Origin: Candidatus Krumholzibacteriota bacterium
Lineage (GTDB): Bacteria; Krumholzibacteriota; Krumholzibacteriia; JAJRXK01
DNA length: 64,000 nucleotides
Assembly: GCA_029262065.1 (NCBI GenBank)
Contig: JAJDAC010000027.1
Coordinates: forward strand, 186,001-250,000
Reading direction: 5' to 3'
The notes under the pieces were generated by a model. It was not told the DNA's origin and did no database searches. It worked only from the letters and a program-made list of their open reading frames with translations. Positions within the stretch are counted from its first letter, which is position 1, and every line of letters starts with the position of its first letter. Positions 33,877 through 42,841 of this stretch are shown here, one piece after another. The position numbers and the translations under genes are program-made.

Positions 33877-35394
33877 TCAGCGTTTACGCACGACCATGCT
33901 CGCCAACGCGACCATCACCAACAACGCGGCCACTACAAACCACGAGTAGTGCGTGGACCAGCGCACCGTCGCCCGCCACCAGCCCGATACCACGAACACC
34001 AACGTGGCCACGGCAAACGCTGCCGTCAGCGGCCGGCTGCGACGCGCCATCGCGTGCGCCAACAGCACACTCGTTGGAAGAATGGTATTGGCGTAGTGCA
34101 CCACCCACGACCCCGGTGAAATGAGCAACGTGGCCACCGGGTAGATTGCACCGGCGACAATTCTTCGCGATTGATCGCCAACCGCGTTTTGCCCGGTCGA
34201 TTCGCGTGCCGTGCGCCACGAGGCCAGACCCGCCACCGAGAGCATCAACACACCCATCGCGAGCCAGGTGATTCGATGGGTTGCACCACCGAGGCCCAGC
34301 CGAGACAGTGCTCCCCAAAGCGATTGATTGTCAGGTTGCCCCAGGTCTTGACTGAGCTTGTCCCGCGCACCCAATTCCAGATACGAACTCCAGGCCTGGG
34401 TTTGGCCCGATGCGTCGAGCACCAGCGGCAATCCCACGATCAACACCAACGCCAGCCCCAACCACATCAGGGAACGCCACTGGCGCGACGCCAACAGGTG
34501 CAGGCCCAAGATGAACGGTACGACTTTGATCGTGCCGGCCACCGCCAGGGTAAACCCCGCCAACGGGGCTTGCCGCCGCGCGTCCGCCAGCACGCACCAG
34601 GCCATTGCGCAGGCTACCACCACGTTGGTGTTCCCGTACTGAAGGTCGGCCAACCAGAACCTCGCGGTGGCAAACAGCGCCAAGAGCGTGAACGCCGGCA
34701 AACGTACCGCGGTAAGCGTGCTCGTACGCAGGTGCACCCCGGCCACGTGCAATACGATTGCGCGGAAGGTCACCAGCAGCAGCGCGATCTTGGTTACGAA
34801 CCAGATCATGCTGGCCGGCGCCGGATCGACCCAGGTAAACGGAAGGATCCAGCTGGCGAACGGTGGCGGATAGAAATATCCCACGTTGGTGGCCGCGTAC
34901 GGGTCCTGTCCGTCACGCAGGGCCTCAGCCGCCAGCAGAAACTGTTTGAAGTCGGTGGGGCGTGTGGCCAGCCGGCCAATCTCGGCGCATTCAACGAAGA
35001 ACAGGTAGCTGAGCGCGGCGATGCTGGCCGCGGCTATCGCCGTGGTTCGTCGTGTTGGTAGACGGAAATGCTCACGCAACCGCCACAGCCCAATTGCAAG
35101 CAGGGCGAGCGCAACCACGAGCAGGGCCGGTTCCGGCAATCCCGTGGGGAGCCAGGGAGAAAACGCCAACGCCGCGGCGACAAGCAACGCCAGCGAAAGC
35201 CCGCCCGCCTGTAGACCCACGACCATGAGCCCCAGCCCCAGGCCCGCGACCGCTACCGTCACGGGCGCGGTAGCTCGCAAACCCAGTGATGTAGTCGTTT
35301 CGGCGGGAATTGCGTGGAAGGTCGCGGCCAAGCGAAGGGCGATAGCCATGAACAAGCTGGTGAGAAACCAGGTTCGTACGGCGAGCGCGAACAC
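33877..35394 (-). CDS. GT87/DUF2029-type polyprenyl-phosphate-mannose glycosyltransferase-like membrane protein
   Basis: This protein is about 505 aa from the GTG at 35394; an ATG at 35349 is an alternative. The frame extends further upstream but overlaps the neighbouring gene. It is a polytopic protein with about twelve hydrophobic segments. The diagnostic loop after the early membrane segments reads TDFKQFLLAAEALRDGQDPYAATNVGYFYPPPFASWILPFTW. It contains the acidic residue and the YPPP motif of the GT-C family 87 enzymes. LADLQYGNTNVV and AGTIKVVPFILGLHLL also fit. It probably transfers mannose or another sugar from a lipid carrier on the outer face of the inner membrane. It starts 7 nt after the homocysteine methyltransferase/MTHFR gene. 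Confidence 0.8.
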   Translation of the reverse strand: MFALAVRTWFLTSLFMAIALRLAATFHAIPAETTTSLGLRATAPVTVAVAGLGLGLMVVGLQAGGLSLALLVAAALAFSPWLPTGLPEPALLVVALALLAIGLWRLREHFRLPTRRTTAIAAASIAALSYLFFVECAEIGRLATRPTDFKQFLLAAEALRDGQDPYAATNVGYFYPPPFASWILPFTWVDPAPASMIWFVTKIALLLVTFRAIVLHVAGVHLRTSTLTAVRLPAFTLLALFATARFWLADLQYGNTNVVVACAMAWCVLADARRQAPLAGFTLAVAGTIKVVPFILGLHLLASRQWRSLMWLGLALVLIVGLPLVLDASGQTQAWSSYLELGARDKLSQDLGQPDNQSLWGALSRLGLGGATHRITWLAMGVLMLSVAGLASWRTARESTGQNAVGDQSRRIVAGAIYPVATLLISPGSWVVHYANTILPTSVLLAHAMARRSRPLTAAFAVATLVFVVSGWWRATVRWSTHYSWFVVAALLVMVALASMVVRKR

Positions 35395-35401
35395 CTCGAG
35401 G

Positions 35402-37288
35402 CTAGCTTTGCCGTGCTGCGTCAGATACCGGCCACCGTTTCCAGTCGTCGCCCAGCACGTCAAGAATGCGCGGCACCATTTCGTAGTGTCCCAGCGGCGG
35501 CATGATATAGGCACCCTGAATGCGCGATCGCACGGCTGAAAGCGCTTCCTGCGCAATGGTCACACCCTCGGCCCTCGCCTTTTCGCCGTTGCCCGCGCCC
35601 TTCATCCGGGAACGGATTTCCTCGGGGATCTGCATCCCCGGAACGTTCTCGTGCAGGAAATTCGCGTTGCGATAATTGGCCAGGGGAAGAAGTCCCATGA
35701 GCACCGGAAGCTGGATGTGTTTGATATCGTCCAGGAACTTCTCGAACATGCGTGGGTCGTACACCGGTTGCGTCATGACGAAGTCCGCGCCCGCTTGTGC
35801 TTTCTGCTCGAGTCGCCGAATCTCGCGATCGTAGTCCAGCGCCGCGGGTTCGGCTCCGGTAGCCACCCAGAAATGCGTGGGCTCGGGCATTTCCTTGCCC
35901 ACGGGATCCACGGCGTGGTTGTAACCGTCGACCATGCGCAGCAGGCCTACCGAATCCACGTCGTACACGGCGGTAGCATCGGGATAGTCGCCCAACTTGG
36001 GCGGATCGCCGGTAATGATCACCAGGTTGCGAATGCCCAGGGCATGGGCACCCAATACATCGGCCTGCAACCCCAGGAGATTTCGATCACGGCAACACAC
36101 ATGAAGAATTACCTCCATATCCAGATCGCGTTGCACCAATACGGCCTCGGCCAGGTTGCTCATCCGCACCGATGCCCGCGGGCCATCGGCAATGTTGATC
36201 ACGTCGACTCCGGCATCGCGCAACATGCGCGCAGCATCAATAGCCGGCTTGGGGTCCAAACCGAACGGCGGGTTTACCTCGACGCTCACCACGAACTTGC
36301 CCGCCTCCATCTTGCGAGCCAACTCACTGCGATCGGCCACTGCGGGCCTCTTTTGTCGCGATGAAGCCTTCGCCTCTCGCGGAGTTTCCATTTCCGCCCG
36401 CTTCACGTGGAGCGCACCACCCATCATGCGCGTAGCCCCGCGCATCCGATGGATGTGGGCCGGGGCCGTGCCGCAACAACCGCCCACCAATGAAATGCCG
36501 GCCTTCAACATGCGACGACCGAATACGCCAAAATATTCGGGGTTGCCCACGTAGATGGTTCGGCCTTCGAGCATTTCGGGCGTACCCGCGTTGGGCTGGG
36601 CCATGACCGGAAGGCCGTTTCCCAGCATGCGTTGAGCTACGCGAAATACCAGGTCGGGCCCATCACCGCAGTTGCAACCGATGACATCGGCGCTCCAACG
36701 CTTCAGGGCATCGGCGACGTCTTCGGGTTCGCTACCATCGCGTAGGGTCTCATCGCTGGTGAATCGCATGGTTGCCAACCGTGGTACGTCGGGGGCCACT
36801 TCCTTGGCCACCTGCAACGCGGTTCGCATTTCGACCAGGTGCTCGAAGGTTTCCATGAGAAGGAGGTCCACGCCTCCCTCGATCAGCGCCTCGATCTGTT
36901 CGCGATACGCGCTTTCCAACCGATCCGCACTGGCACCCATAAGTGCGCCGGGCTCCAACCCCGTGGGCCCCACCGACCCCGCCACCCAGGCGGCCGAACC
37001 GGCAGCCTCCAGTGCCAATCGAGCCGACGCCTCGCTTATGGTCGAGGCCTTGTCGCCCAGACCGAAGCGATCCAGGCGAATACGGTTGGCGCCGTAGCTA
37101 TTGGTGGTCAGGACCTCAGCGCCCGCCTTTCGGTAGGCACGATGCACATCGAGCACCAACGAGGGACGCGAGAGATTGAGCTCTTCGAACGAATTGGTCA
37201 GGAACACGCCGCGCTTGTACAGCTCGGTTCCGATTGCGCCGTCGAACAGGATCGGGCGGGTCTGTAGCGCCTGAAGGAATGGATGCAT
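35402..37288 (-). CDS. Bifunctional homocysteine S-methyltransferase / 5,10-methylenetetrahydrofolate reductase
   Basis: This 628-aa fusion is like Bacillus YitJ. Residues 1 to about 290 form the homocysteine S-methyltransferase barrel: ILFDGAIGTELYKRG, LTTNSYGANR, and the zinc cysteines in IGCNCGDGP (Cys205 or 207) and GGCCGT (271-272). A linker to about 330 leads to the MTHFR barrel: VSVEVNPPFGLDPKPAIDAARML, ADGPRASVRMSN, HVCCRDRN, VIITGDPPKLGDYPDATAVYDVDSVGLLRM, and DFVMTQPVYDP. It links folate one-carbon units to methionine. The ATG at 37288 shares one base with the upstream TPR-gene stop (TGATG) and has AGGAG 8 nt upstream. Confidence 0.93.
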   Translation of the reverse strand: MHPFLQALQTRPILFDGAIGTELYKRGVFLTNSFEELNLSRPSLVLDVHRAYRKAGAEVLTTNSYGANRIRLDRFGLGDKASTISEASARLALEAAGSAAWVAGSVGPTGLEPGALMGASADRLESAYREQIEALIEGGVDLLLMETFEHLVEMRTALQVAKEVAPDVPRLATMRFTSDETLRDGSEPEDVADALKRWSADVIGCNCGDGPDLVFRVAQRMLGNGLPVMAQPNAGTPEMLEGRTIYVGNPEYFGVFGRRMLKAGISLVGGCCGTAPAHIHRMRGATRMMGGALHVKRAEMETPREAKASSRQKRPAVADRSELARKMEAGKFVVSVEVNPPFGLDPKPAIDAARMLRDAGVDVINIADGPRASVRMSNLAEAVLVQRDLDMEVILHVCCRDRNLLGLQADVLGAHALGIRNLVIITGDPPKLGDYPDATAVYDVDSVGLLRMVDGYNHAVDPVGKEMPEPTHFWVATGAEPAALDYDREIRRLEQKAQAGADFVMTQPVYDPRMFEKFLDDIKHIQLPVLMGLLPLANYRNANFLHENVPGMQIPEEIRSRMKGAGNGEKARAEGVTIAQEALSAVRSRIQGAYIMPPLGHYEMVPRILDVLGDDWKRWPVSDAARQS

Positions 37289-38610
37289 CAGCGATTCTCC
37301 TGGCGCGCCAACATGTCGCGCAGACGCTCGAGAGCGGCGTCGCGCGCCTGGGCGTTTCCGGACAGCTCGTACAACTGGGCCAGATTGCGTTGGACGGCGG
37401 GGTCGTCTGGGCGCAAAACGGCCGCGCGCAGGAATTCGCGCTCAGCTTCATCATAGCGTTTCAGACGGGCAAACACAGCGCCCAGATCGTTGGGCAGGTT
37501 CCCATCGTTGGGGTCGACCGTTTGCGCCTGCCGCAGCGGCGTGATCGCGCCCTCGAGATCGCCGGCGTGCAACATCTTCAAGCCGGCGGTGCGGAGGGCA
37601 TTGGCATCGCGCCGGACCCGATGCAACTCGAAGGCTCCGGCCAGGCTATCCGCCATCGCGGTCCTTCCCATCGAACGATAGGCCTCGGCCAGGAACGCCT
37701 GGGAATCCTGGTACGGTGGTTCTGCGTTCGCGAGCGGGGCCAACAACTGTGCGGCCTGCGTCGCCACGCCTTCCTTTATATAGACCTGACCCAGAAGGTA
37801 CTGCACACGAGTCGACTTGGGATGAACCCGTCGAGCCTCCTCGAGCGCGGCGCGCGCACTGGCCACGTCCCCCAGAGCCAGGTGGGCCGCGCCTTCGAAC
37901 GTCCGACGCTCGGCCGACACCGGCAACTTCGTGGCGGCCGCCAGGGCTTCGGCCGGTTGTTGCAGATCGAGCAGGCTACTGACTACGAGGTTACCGAGGC
38001 GTTCATTTCCGGGGCTCACGGTCAACCCCCTGCGAGCGCTCTGGAGGGCCGCGTCGTGCCGCCCGTTGCTGCGGTGCAGAATGGCCGCGGCCTCAGTGGC
38101 CTTGGCCATGAGTTCGTTGCCGCCCCGAACGCCTTCGTAGAGGCGCAGGGCCTCGGACTCGTCGCCACGCAGCGCGGCCAGACGTGCCGTGAGATATCGA
38201 TGATACGGAGGGCGTCCATCGGCGGGGCCCAACAACGCCAGCATGGAGTCGGCCGCGCCCAGGGCCCGCCACTGGAGCAAGTGCTCTACCGCCTCGGGCA
38301 ACCACGAGGGCGCCGTCCCCGGGCGGGGGCCTCCGCCGGTTTCCGCGGTCATGGCTCTCAGCTGGTCGAGTCCCGCCTCGACGTCGCCGTCCTGGAGGAA
38401 CGAAAGTCCCATTTGCAGCCGCGAGTCTATGAGTGCTCCGCCGGCTTCTTCGCCTTTCCCGCCGCAGCCGAGCAGGCTCGCCAAGCCCAACGACAGGCCG
38501 AACGTCAGGCCAACCCTGAGGCCGAACCCACGGGTGCGGGATGGATGTGTCTGACTGCCCAACAGCGGGCTCCCTTCGGTGTGAGCCAATAAGCCCACAA
38601 CGTGCCCCAT
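37288..38610 (-). CDS. TPR-repeat lipoprotein
   Basis: This 440-aa protein starts from the ATG at 38610; the frame is open to a TTG at 38616. A long basic N-region and a hydrophobic stretch lead to LASLLGC (lipobox, Cys49), so it is likely a lipoprotein. The remainder is alpha-helical with about eight tetratricopeptide repeats. Examples are MGLSFLQDGDVEAGLDQL, AAAILHRSNGRHDAAL, HPKSTRVQYLLGQVYIKEGVA, DPNDGNLPNDLGAVFARLKRYDEAE and RPDDPAVQRNLAQLYELSGN. It probably serves as an assembly scaffold. It is co-translated with the methyltransferase/MTHFR gene. Its start faces the thiC riboswitch region divergently. Confidence 0.8.
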   Translation of the reverse strand: MGHVVGLLAHTEGSPLLGSQTHPSRTRGFGLRVGLTFGLSLGLASLLGCGGKGEEAGGALIDSRLQMGLSFLQDGDVEAGLDQLRAMTAETGGGPRPGTAPSWLPEAVEHLLQWRALGAADSMLALLGPADGRPPYHRYLTARLAALRGDESEALRLYEGVRGGNELMAKATEAAAILHRSNGRHDAALQSARRGLTVSPGNERLGNLVVSSLLDLQQPAEALAAATKLPVSAERRTFEGAAHLALGDVASARAALEEARRVHPKSTRVQYLLGQVYIKEGVATQAAQLLAPLANAEPPYQDSQAFLAEAYRSMGRTAMADSLAGAFELHRVRRDANALRTAGLKMLHAGDLEGAITPLRQAQTVDPNDGNLPNDLGAVFARLKRYDEAEREFLRAAVLRPDDPAVQRNLAQLYELSGNAQARDAALERLRDMLARQENR

Positions 38611-38707
38611 CGTCAAGGGCGGGTTGGTGCTTGTGGTGGCGGCTCGATGGCGCTATCCCTTGATGGTCGATCCGCGGCGAATCGCGCCGCGGATTCCAAC
38701 GCCTTTG

Positions 38708-38806
38708 TCGGCGGGGGGAGCTCCGGCTGAGAGGCGACGATGGTCCATTCGACCATCGCCGCGACCCCTGGAACCTGAAGCGGGTAATGCCGCCGCAGGG
38801 AACGCC
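38708..38806 (+). ncRNA. TPP (THI-box) riboswitch aptamer upstream of thiC
   Basis: The sequence shows the aptamer elements in order. These are GGCGGGGGGAGCTCCGG, then CTGAGA at 38727-38732, and an extended P3 hairpin GATGGTC-cattc-GACCATC near 38738-38757. ACCCCTGGAACCTGA and GCGGGTAATGCCG follow, with CAGGGAACGCC closing at about 38806. P1 can form by GGCG (38710-38713) pairing with CGCC (38803-38806). It lies 85 nt before thiC, the most common TPP-riboswitch target, and should lower ThiC when thiamine pyrophosphate is plentiful. Confidence 0.93.
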
Positions 38807-38818
38807 TCGCAGCCCGGA

Positions 38819-40525
<1,707 letters not shown>

Positions 40526-40891
40526 TTCCCTGGGTGTCCGGCGCGCCCCACGCGGCGGGCCGGACGCCAAAATGGTGCTCAAGTACCTCTGTGAAACCCC
40601 TACGCCCGTAGGGGAATGCTGAGATGCCACGGGGAATCATGCGCCCTCATCGGGTGCCAACCGCCATCGTCGCAAAACGCCCACTTACCGAAAACGACTG
40701 ACCTCACCTCGCGAACGCGACTCCCGCCGAGGGTTCGCGACGCTCCTCCATGTGCCTGCAGAATTTGCCGTTAGAACCGGTTCGCCATTTGCAACGGCGT
40801 CGGGTTCGGCCCTGGCATGACCTCTGCTCTCACTTCCGCACAGCATTCTCTGGGCGGGACATCGAGATGCGACACACGGAGCTCGGCACCC
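40526..40891. other. 366-bp intergenic region with three inverted repeats (thiC to pilin operon)
   Basis: No gene is supported here. A stem GGTGTCCGGC/GCCGGACGCC (40533-40542 with 40559-40568, one G-U pair) follows the thiC stop and is the best candidate for a 3' end structure, but has no T-run. CCCCTAC/GTAGGGG (40597-40603 with 40608-40614) is a second hairpin. TCGCGAAC/GTTCGCGA (40709-40716 with 40733-40740) is a perfect 8-bp repeat with a 16-nt spacer in the likely promoter region of the pilin operon. Confidence 0.5.
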
Positions 40892-41314
40892 ATGTTTTCA
40901 ACTACCAGAAACACGCGCGGGTTCTCGATGGTCGAGCTCGCCGTGACGCTGACCATCTTGGGCATTGCAGTAGCCCTCTCCATCCCGCCATTCCAGCGTT
41001 CCTTGGTTCGTTCACGCGTGGATCGTGTTCCGGCTGAGTTGCAGTCTGATCTGCGAATGGCAATTTCGAACGCAAAGGCCACGGGTCGCACCATCCGTGT
41101 CGTTTTCGACACCGGCGGCTACGTGGTCATGGACGCGTCCGATTCCACTTCAATTCAACAGCGTGACTTTGATGGCGCTGCCGCGATCGCGGCCACGGCG
41201 AATCCCCTGATCTTTCCCTGGGGTCTCGTGCAACCGACCGACGTCAGCATCACCAGCACCAGCTACTCGAAGAACCTACAAATCCTTCCGACGGGGAGGG
41301 TCGAGGAACAATGA
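40892..41314 (+). CDS. FimT/GspH-type pseudopilin (minor pilin)
   Basis: This 140-aa protein starts from the ATG at 40892; an upstream ATG at 40817 would give an unusually long leader. The class III prepilin site TRGFSMVELAVTLTILGIAVAL is near residue 10: cleavage after Gly, Phe as the new N-terminus and the conserved Glu5. The rest is a small beta domain. It begins a five-gene set in the typical fimT-pilV-pilW-pilX-pilY1 order for type IV pilus minor pilins. Its stop overlaps the next start (ATGA). Confidence 0.85.
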   Translation: MFSTTRNTRGFSMVELAVTLTILGIAVALSIPPFQRSLVRSRVDRVPAELQSDLRMAISNAKATGRTIRVVFDTGGYVVMDASDSTSIQQRDFDGAAAIAATANPLIFPWGLVQPTDVSITSTSYSKNLQILPTGRVEEQ

Positions 41315-41724
41315 GACGATTCATGCGCAAACACTTCGGCAACTTTTTCGGCAAGAGCCCAGAGAGCCACGCCCGAAACAACCAGGGTTTCAGCGTCATC
41401 GAGATGCTGCTTGTGTTTACCGTGGTGGCCCTGGCCATGATGCCCTTGGCCTCGATCCAGTTCAGCTCGAGGCAACAGATCACCGAGGCCGATCGTCAGA
41501 CCGCGGCCCTGCAAGTGGCGCAAGAACGCATCGAGCGCGCCCGCATGGCCGGGTTTGCCAACGCAGCCCCCGACTCGGGTCAGGTGGGCGTCTTCACCTT
41601 TGTGACCACCATCACGCCGGACCCCGCCAACCCGTTTCTGCAGGAGATCGAGACCACGGTCTCCTGGGAGTACGGCGCGGAGCAACGCAACGTCACGTTG
41701 GCCAGCAAACAGGCGGCGAGGTAA
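41311..41724 (+). CDS. PilV-like prepilin-type protein
   Basis: This 137-aa protein has a longer basic leader (about 25 residues) followed by the prepilin cleavage motif NNQGFSVIEMLLVFTVVALAMM with the conserved Glu5. A long helix and a short C-terminal domain follow. VSWEYGAEQRNVTLAS resembles the end of PilV/GspI proteins. It overlaps the FimT-like gene by 4 nt and is 3 nt upstream of the PilW-like gene. Confidence 0.82.
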   Translation: MRRFMRKHFGNFFGKSPESHARNNQGFSVIEMLLVFTVVALAMMPLASIQFSSRQQITEADRQTAALQVAQERIERARMAGFANAAPDSGQVGVFTFVTTITPDPANPFLQEIETTVSWEYGAEQRNVTLASKQAAR

Positions 41725-41727
41725 GCC

Positions 41728-42330
41728 ATGAAGCAACGCAACTCCCTTCTGAACGACCGCACAGGTTTCACCATCATCGAGGTGATGGTGGGCGTCGGCC
41801 TGGCCGCCGTAGCGGCCGCCGTGATCTTCAGCATCTTCATTTCCACGCAGGAGTCGTACTACGACAACCGTCGACTCGTGGAGACCCAATCGGAACCGCG
41901 TCTGGTCATGAGCCTGATGACGCAGGAACTCCGTTCGGCCGGCAGCGACGTAAATGACATCGGTGTGCAGCGCCTCATGGCCGCCGGCGCCGACACGGTT
42001 CGGGTGCAGAGCGACCTGAACAGCGACGGGTTCATCTCGAGCGATGAGCCGGCCGAGGACGTGGCGTACTACTACAACCCCAGCAACAAGTCGTTGGTGC
42101 GCGACACCGGCAATGGCTCGCCCGTGGAGATCATGAGCGAACTGGACACGTTCCAGCTCGAGTATCTCGACGGGGACGGAAATACCCTTTCGCCACTACC
42201 CCTTGATGGAGCCGGGCGCAACAGCGTAAGAGCGATACGCCTGACCATGGGTGTCGACATCGATGGTGAGGGCTCCATTCGTTACAAGTCCACGGTCGTG
42301 GCCCTGCGCAACGACCCTGCGGTGAACTAG
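41728..42330 (+). CDS. PilW-like prepilin-type protein
   Basis: This 200-aa protein has the leader MKQRNSLLNDR and the prepilin motif TGFTIIEVMVGVGLAAVAAAV (Glu5 conserved). The long helix then gives way to LVMSLMTQELRSAGSDV, the PilW/GspJ-like region. An Asp-rich loop SDLNSDGFISSDE may bind calcium, as minor pilins of this group do. A later LEYLDGDGNTL segment fits PilW proteins that read out a DGxG turn. It is closely spaced with its neighbours. Confidence 0.82.
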   Translation: MKQRNSLLNDRTGFTIIEVMVGVGLAAVAAAVIFSIFISTQESYYDNRRLVETQSEPRLVMSLMTQELRSAGSDVNDIGVQRLMAAGADTVRVQSDLNSDGFISSDEPAEDVAYYYNPSNKSLVRDTGNGSPVEIMSELDTFQLEYLDGDGNTLSPLPLDGAGRNSVRAIRLTMGVDIDGEGSIRYKSTVVALRNDPAVN

Positions 42331-42356
42331 AAACTCCCGACCGAGGAACCGGATCA

Positions 42357-42830
42357 ATGAAAGCGTACGCAGTAGCGAGATTGAACAACCAGGACGGGGT
42401 GGGTCTGGTAAGTGCCATGCTGGCGTTGAGCCTGCTGGCGGTGTTCGCAGTGGTTGCGGCCAGTATGGCCGTGAACGAACGACGCACGTCATTCAACGAC
42501 GTGACCTACACCAGCGCGTTCCTGTCGGCCGACTCGGGCGGCGAGCAAGCTATCAGCTTTCTCATGGTCCAGGACCGGCCCCCGGTGATCACCGACATGT
42601 CCACGTGGCGCGTCGATACCGAGTCCAACTTGTCCATGGCTAGCCAAACGTCGCAGGAGTTCGGATACGACATGCGCATGCGTGGCAATCCTCGCCCGCG
42701 CAAGGGATACGACGTGCAGAAATTTCGGGACTTTTTCTACAACGTCGACGCCGAGGGGGAAGCCGGCGTAGAAGCCGAGAGCAACGTGTCTCTCATCGTC
42801 AGTAAACTCACCAACCTCAACTACAACTAG
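42357..42830 (+). CDS. PilX-like pilus assembly protein
   Basis: This 157-aa protein has a hydrophobic N-terminal helix GVGLVSAMLALSLLAVFAVVAASMAVNERRTSF, like PilX N-terminal proteins. The cleavage position DG-VGL lacks the classic Phe and the conserved Glu5 is not evident (Gly-Val-Gly-Leu-Val), as in several PilX proteins. A soluble domain without recognisable motif follows. It is placed between the PilW-like gene and PilY1 in the usual order. Confidence 0.72.
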   Translation: MKAYAVARLNNQDGVGLVSAMLALSLLAVFAVVAASMAVNERRTSFNDVTYTSAFLSADSGGEQAISFLMVQDRPPVITDMSTWRVDTESNLSMASQTSQEFGYDMRMRGNPRPRKGYDVQKFRDFFYNVDAEGEAGVEAESNVSLIVSKLTNLNYN

Positions 42831-42841
42831 CGGAGAGCGTC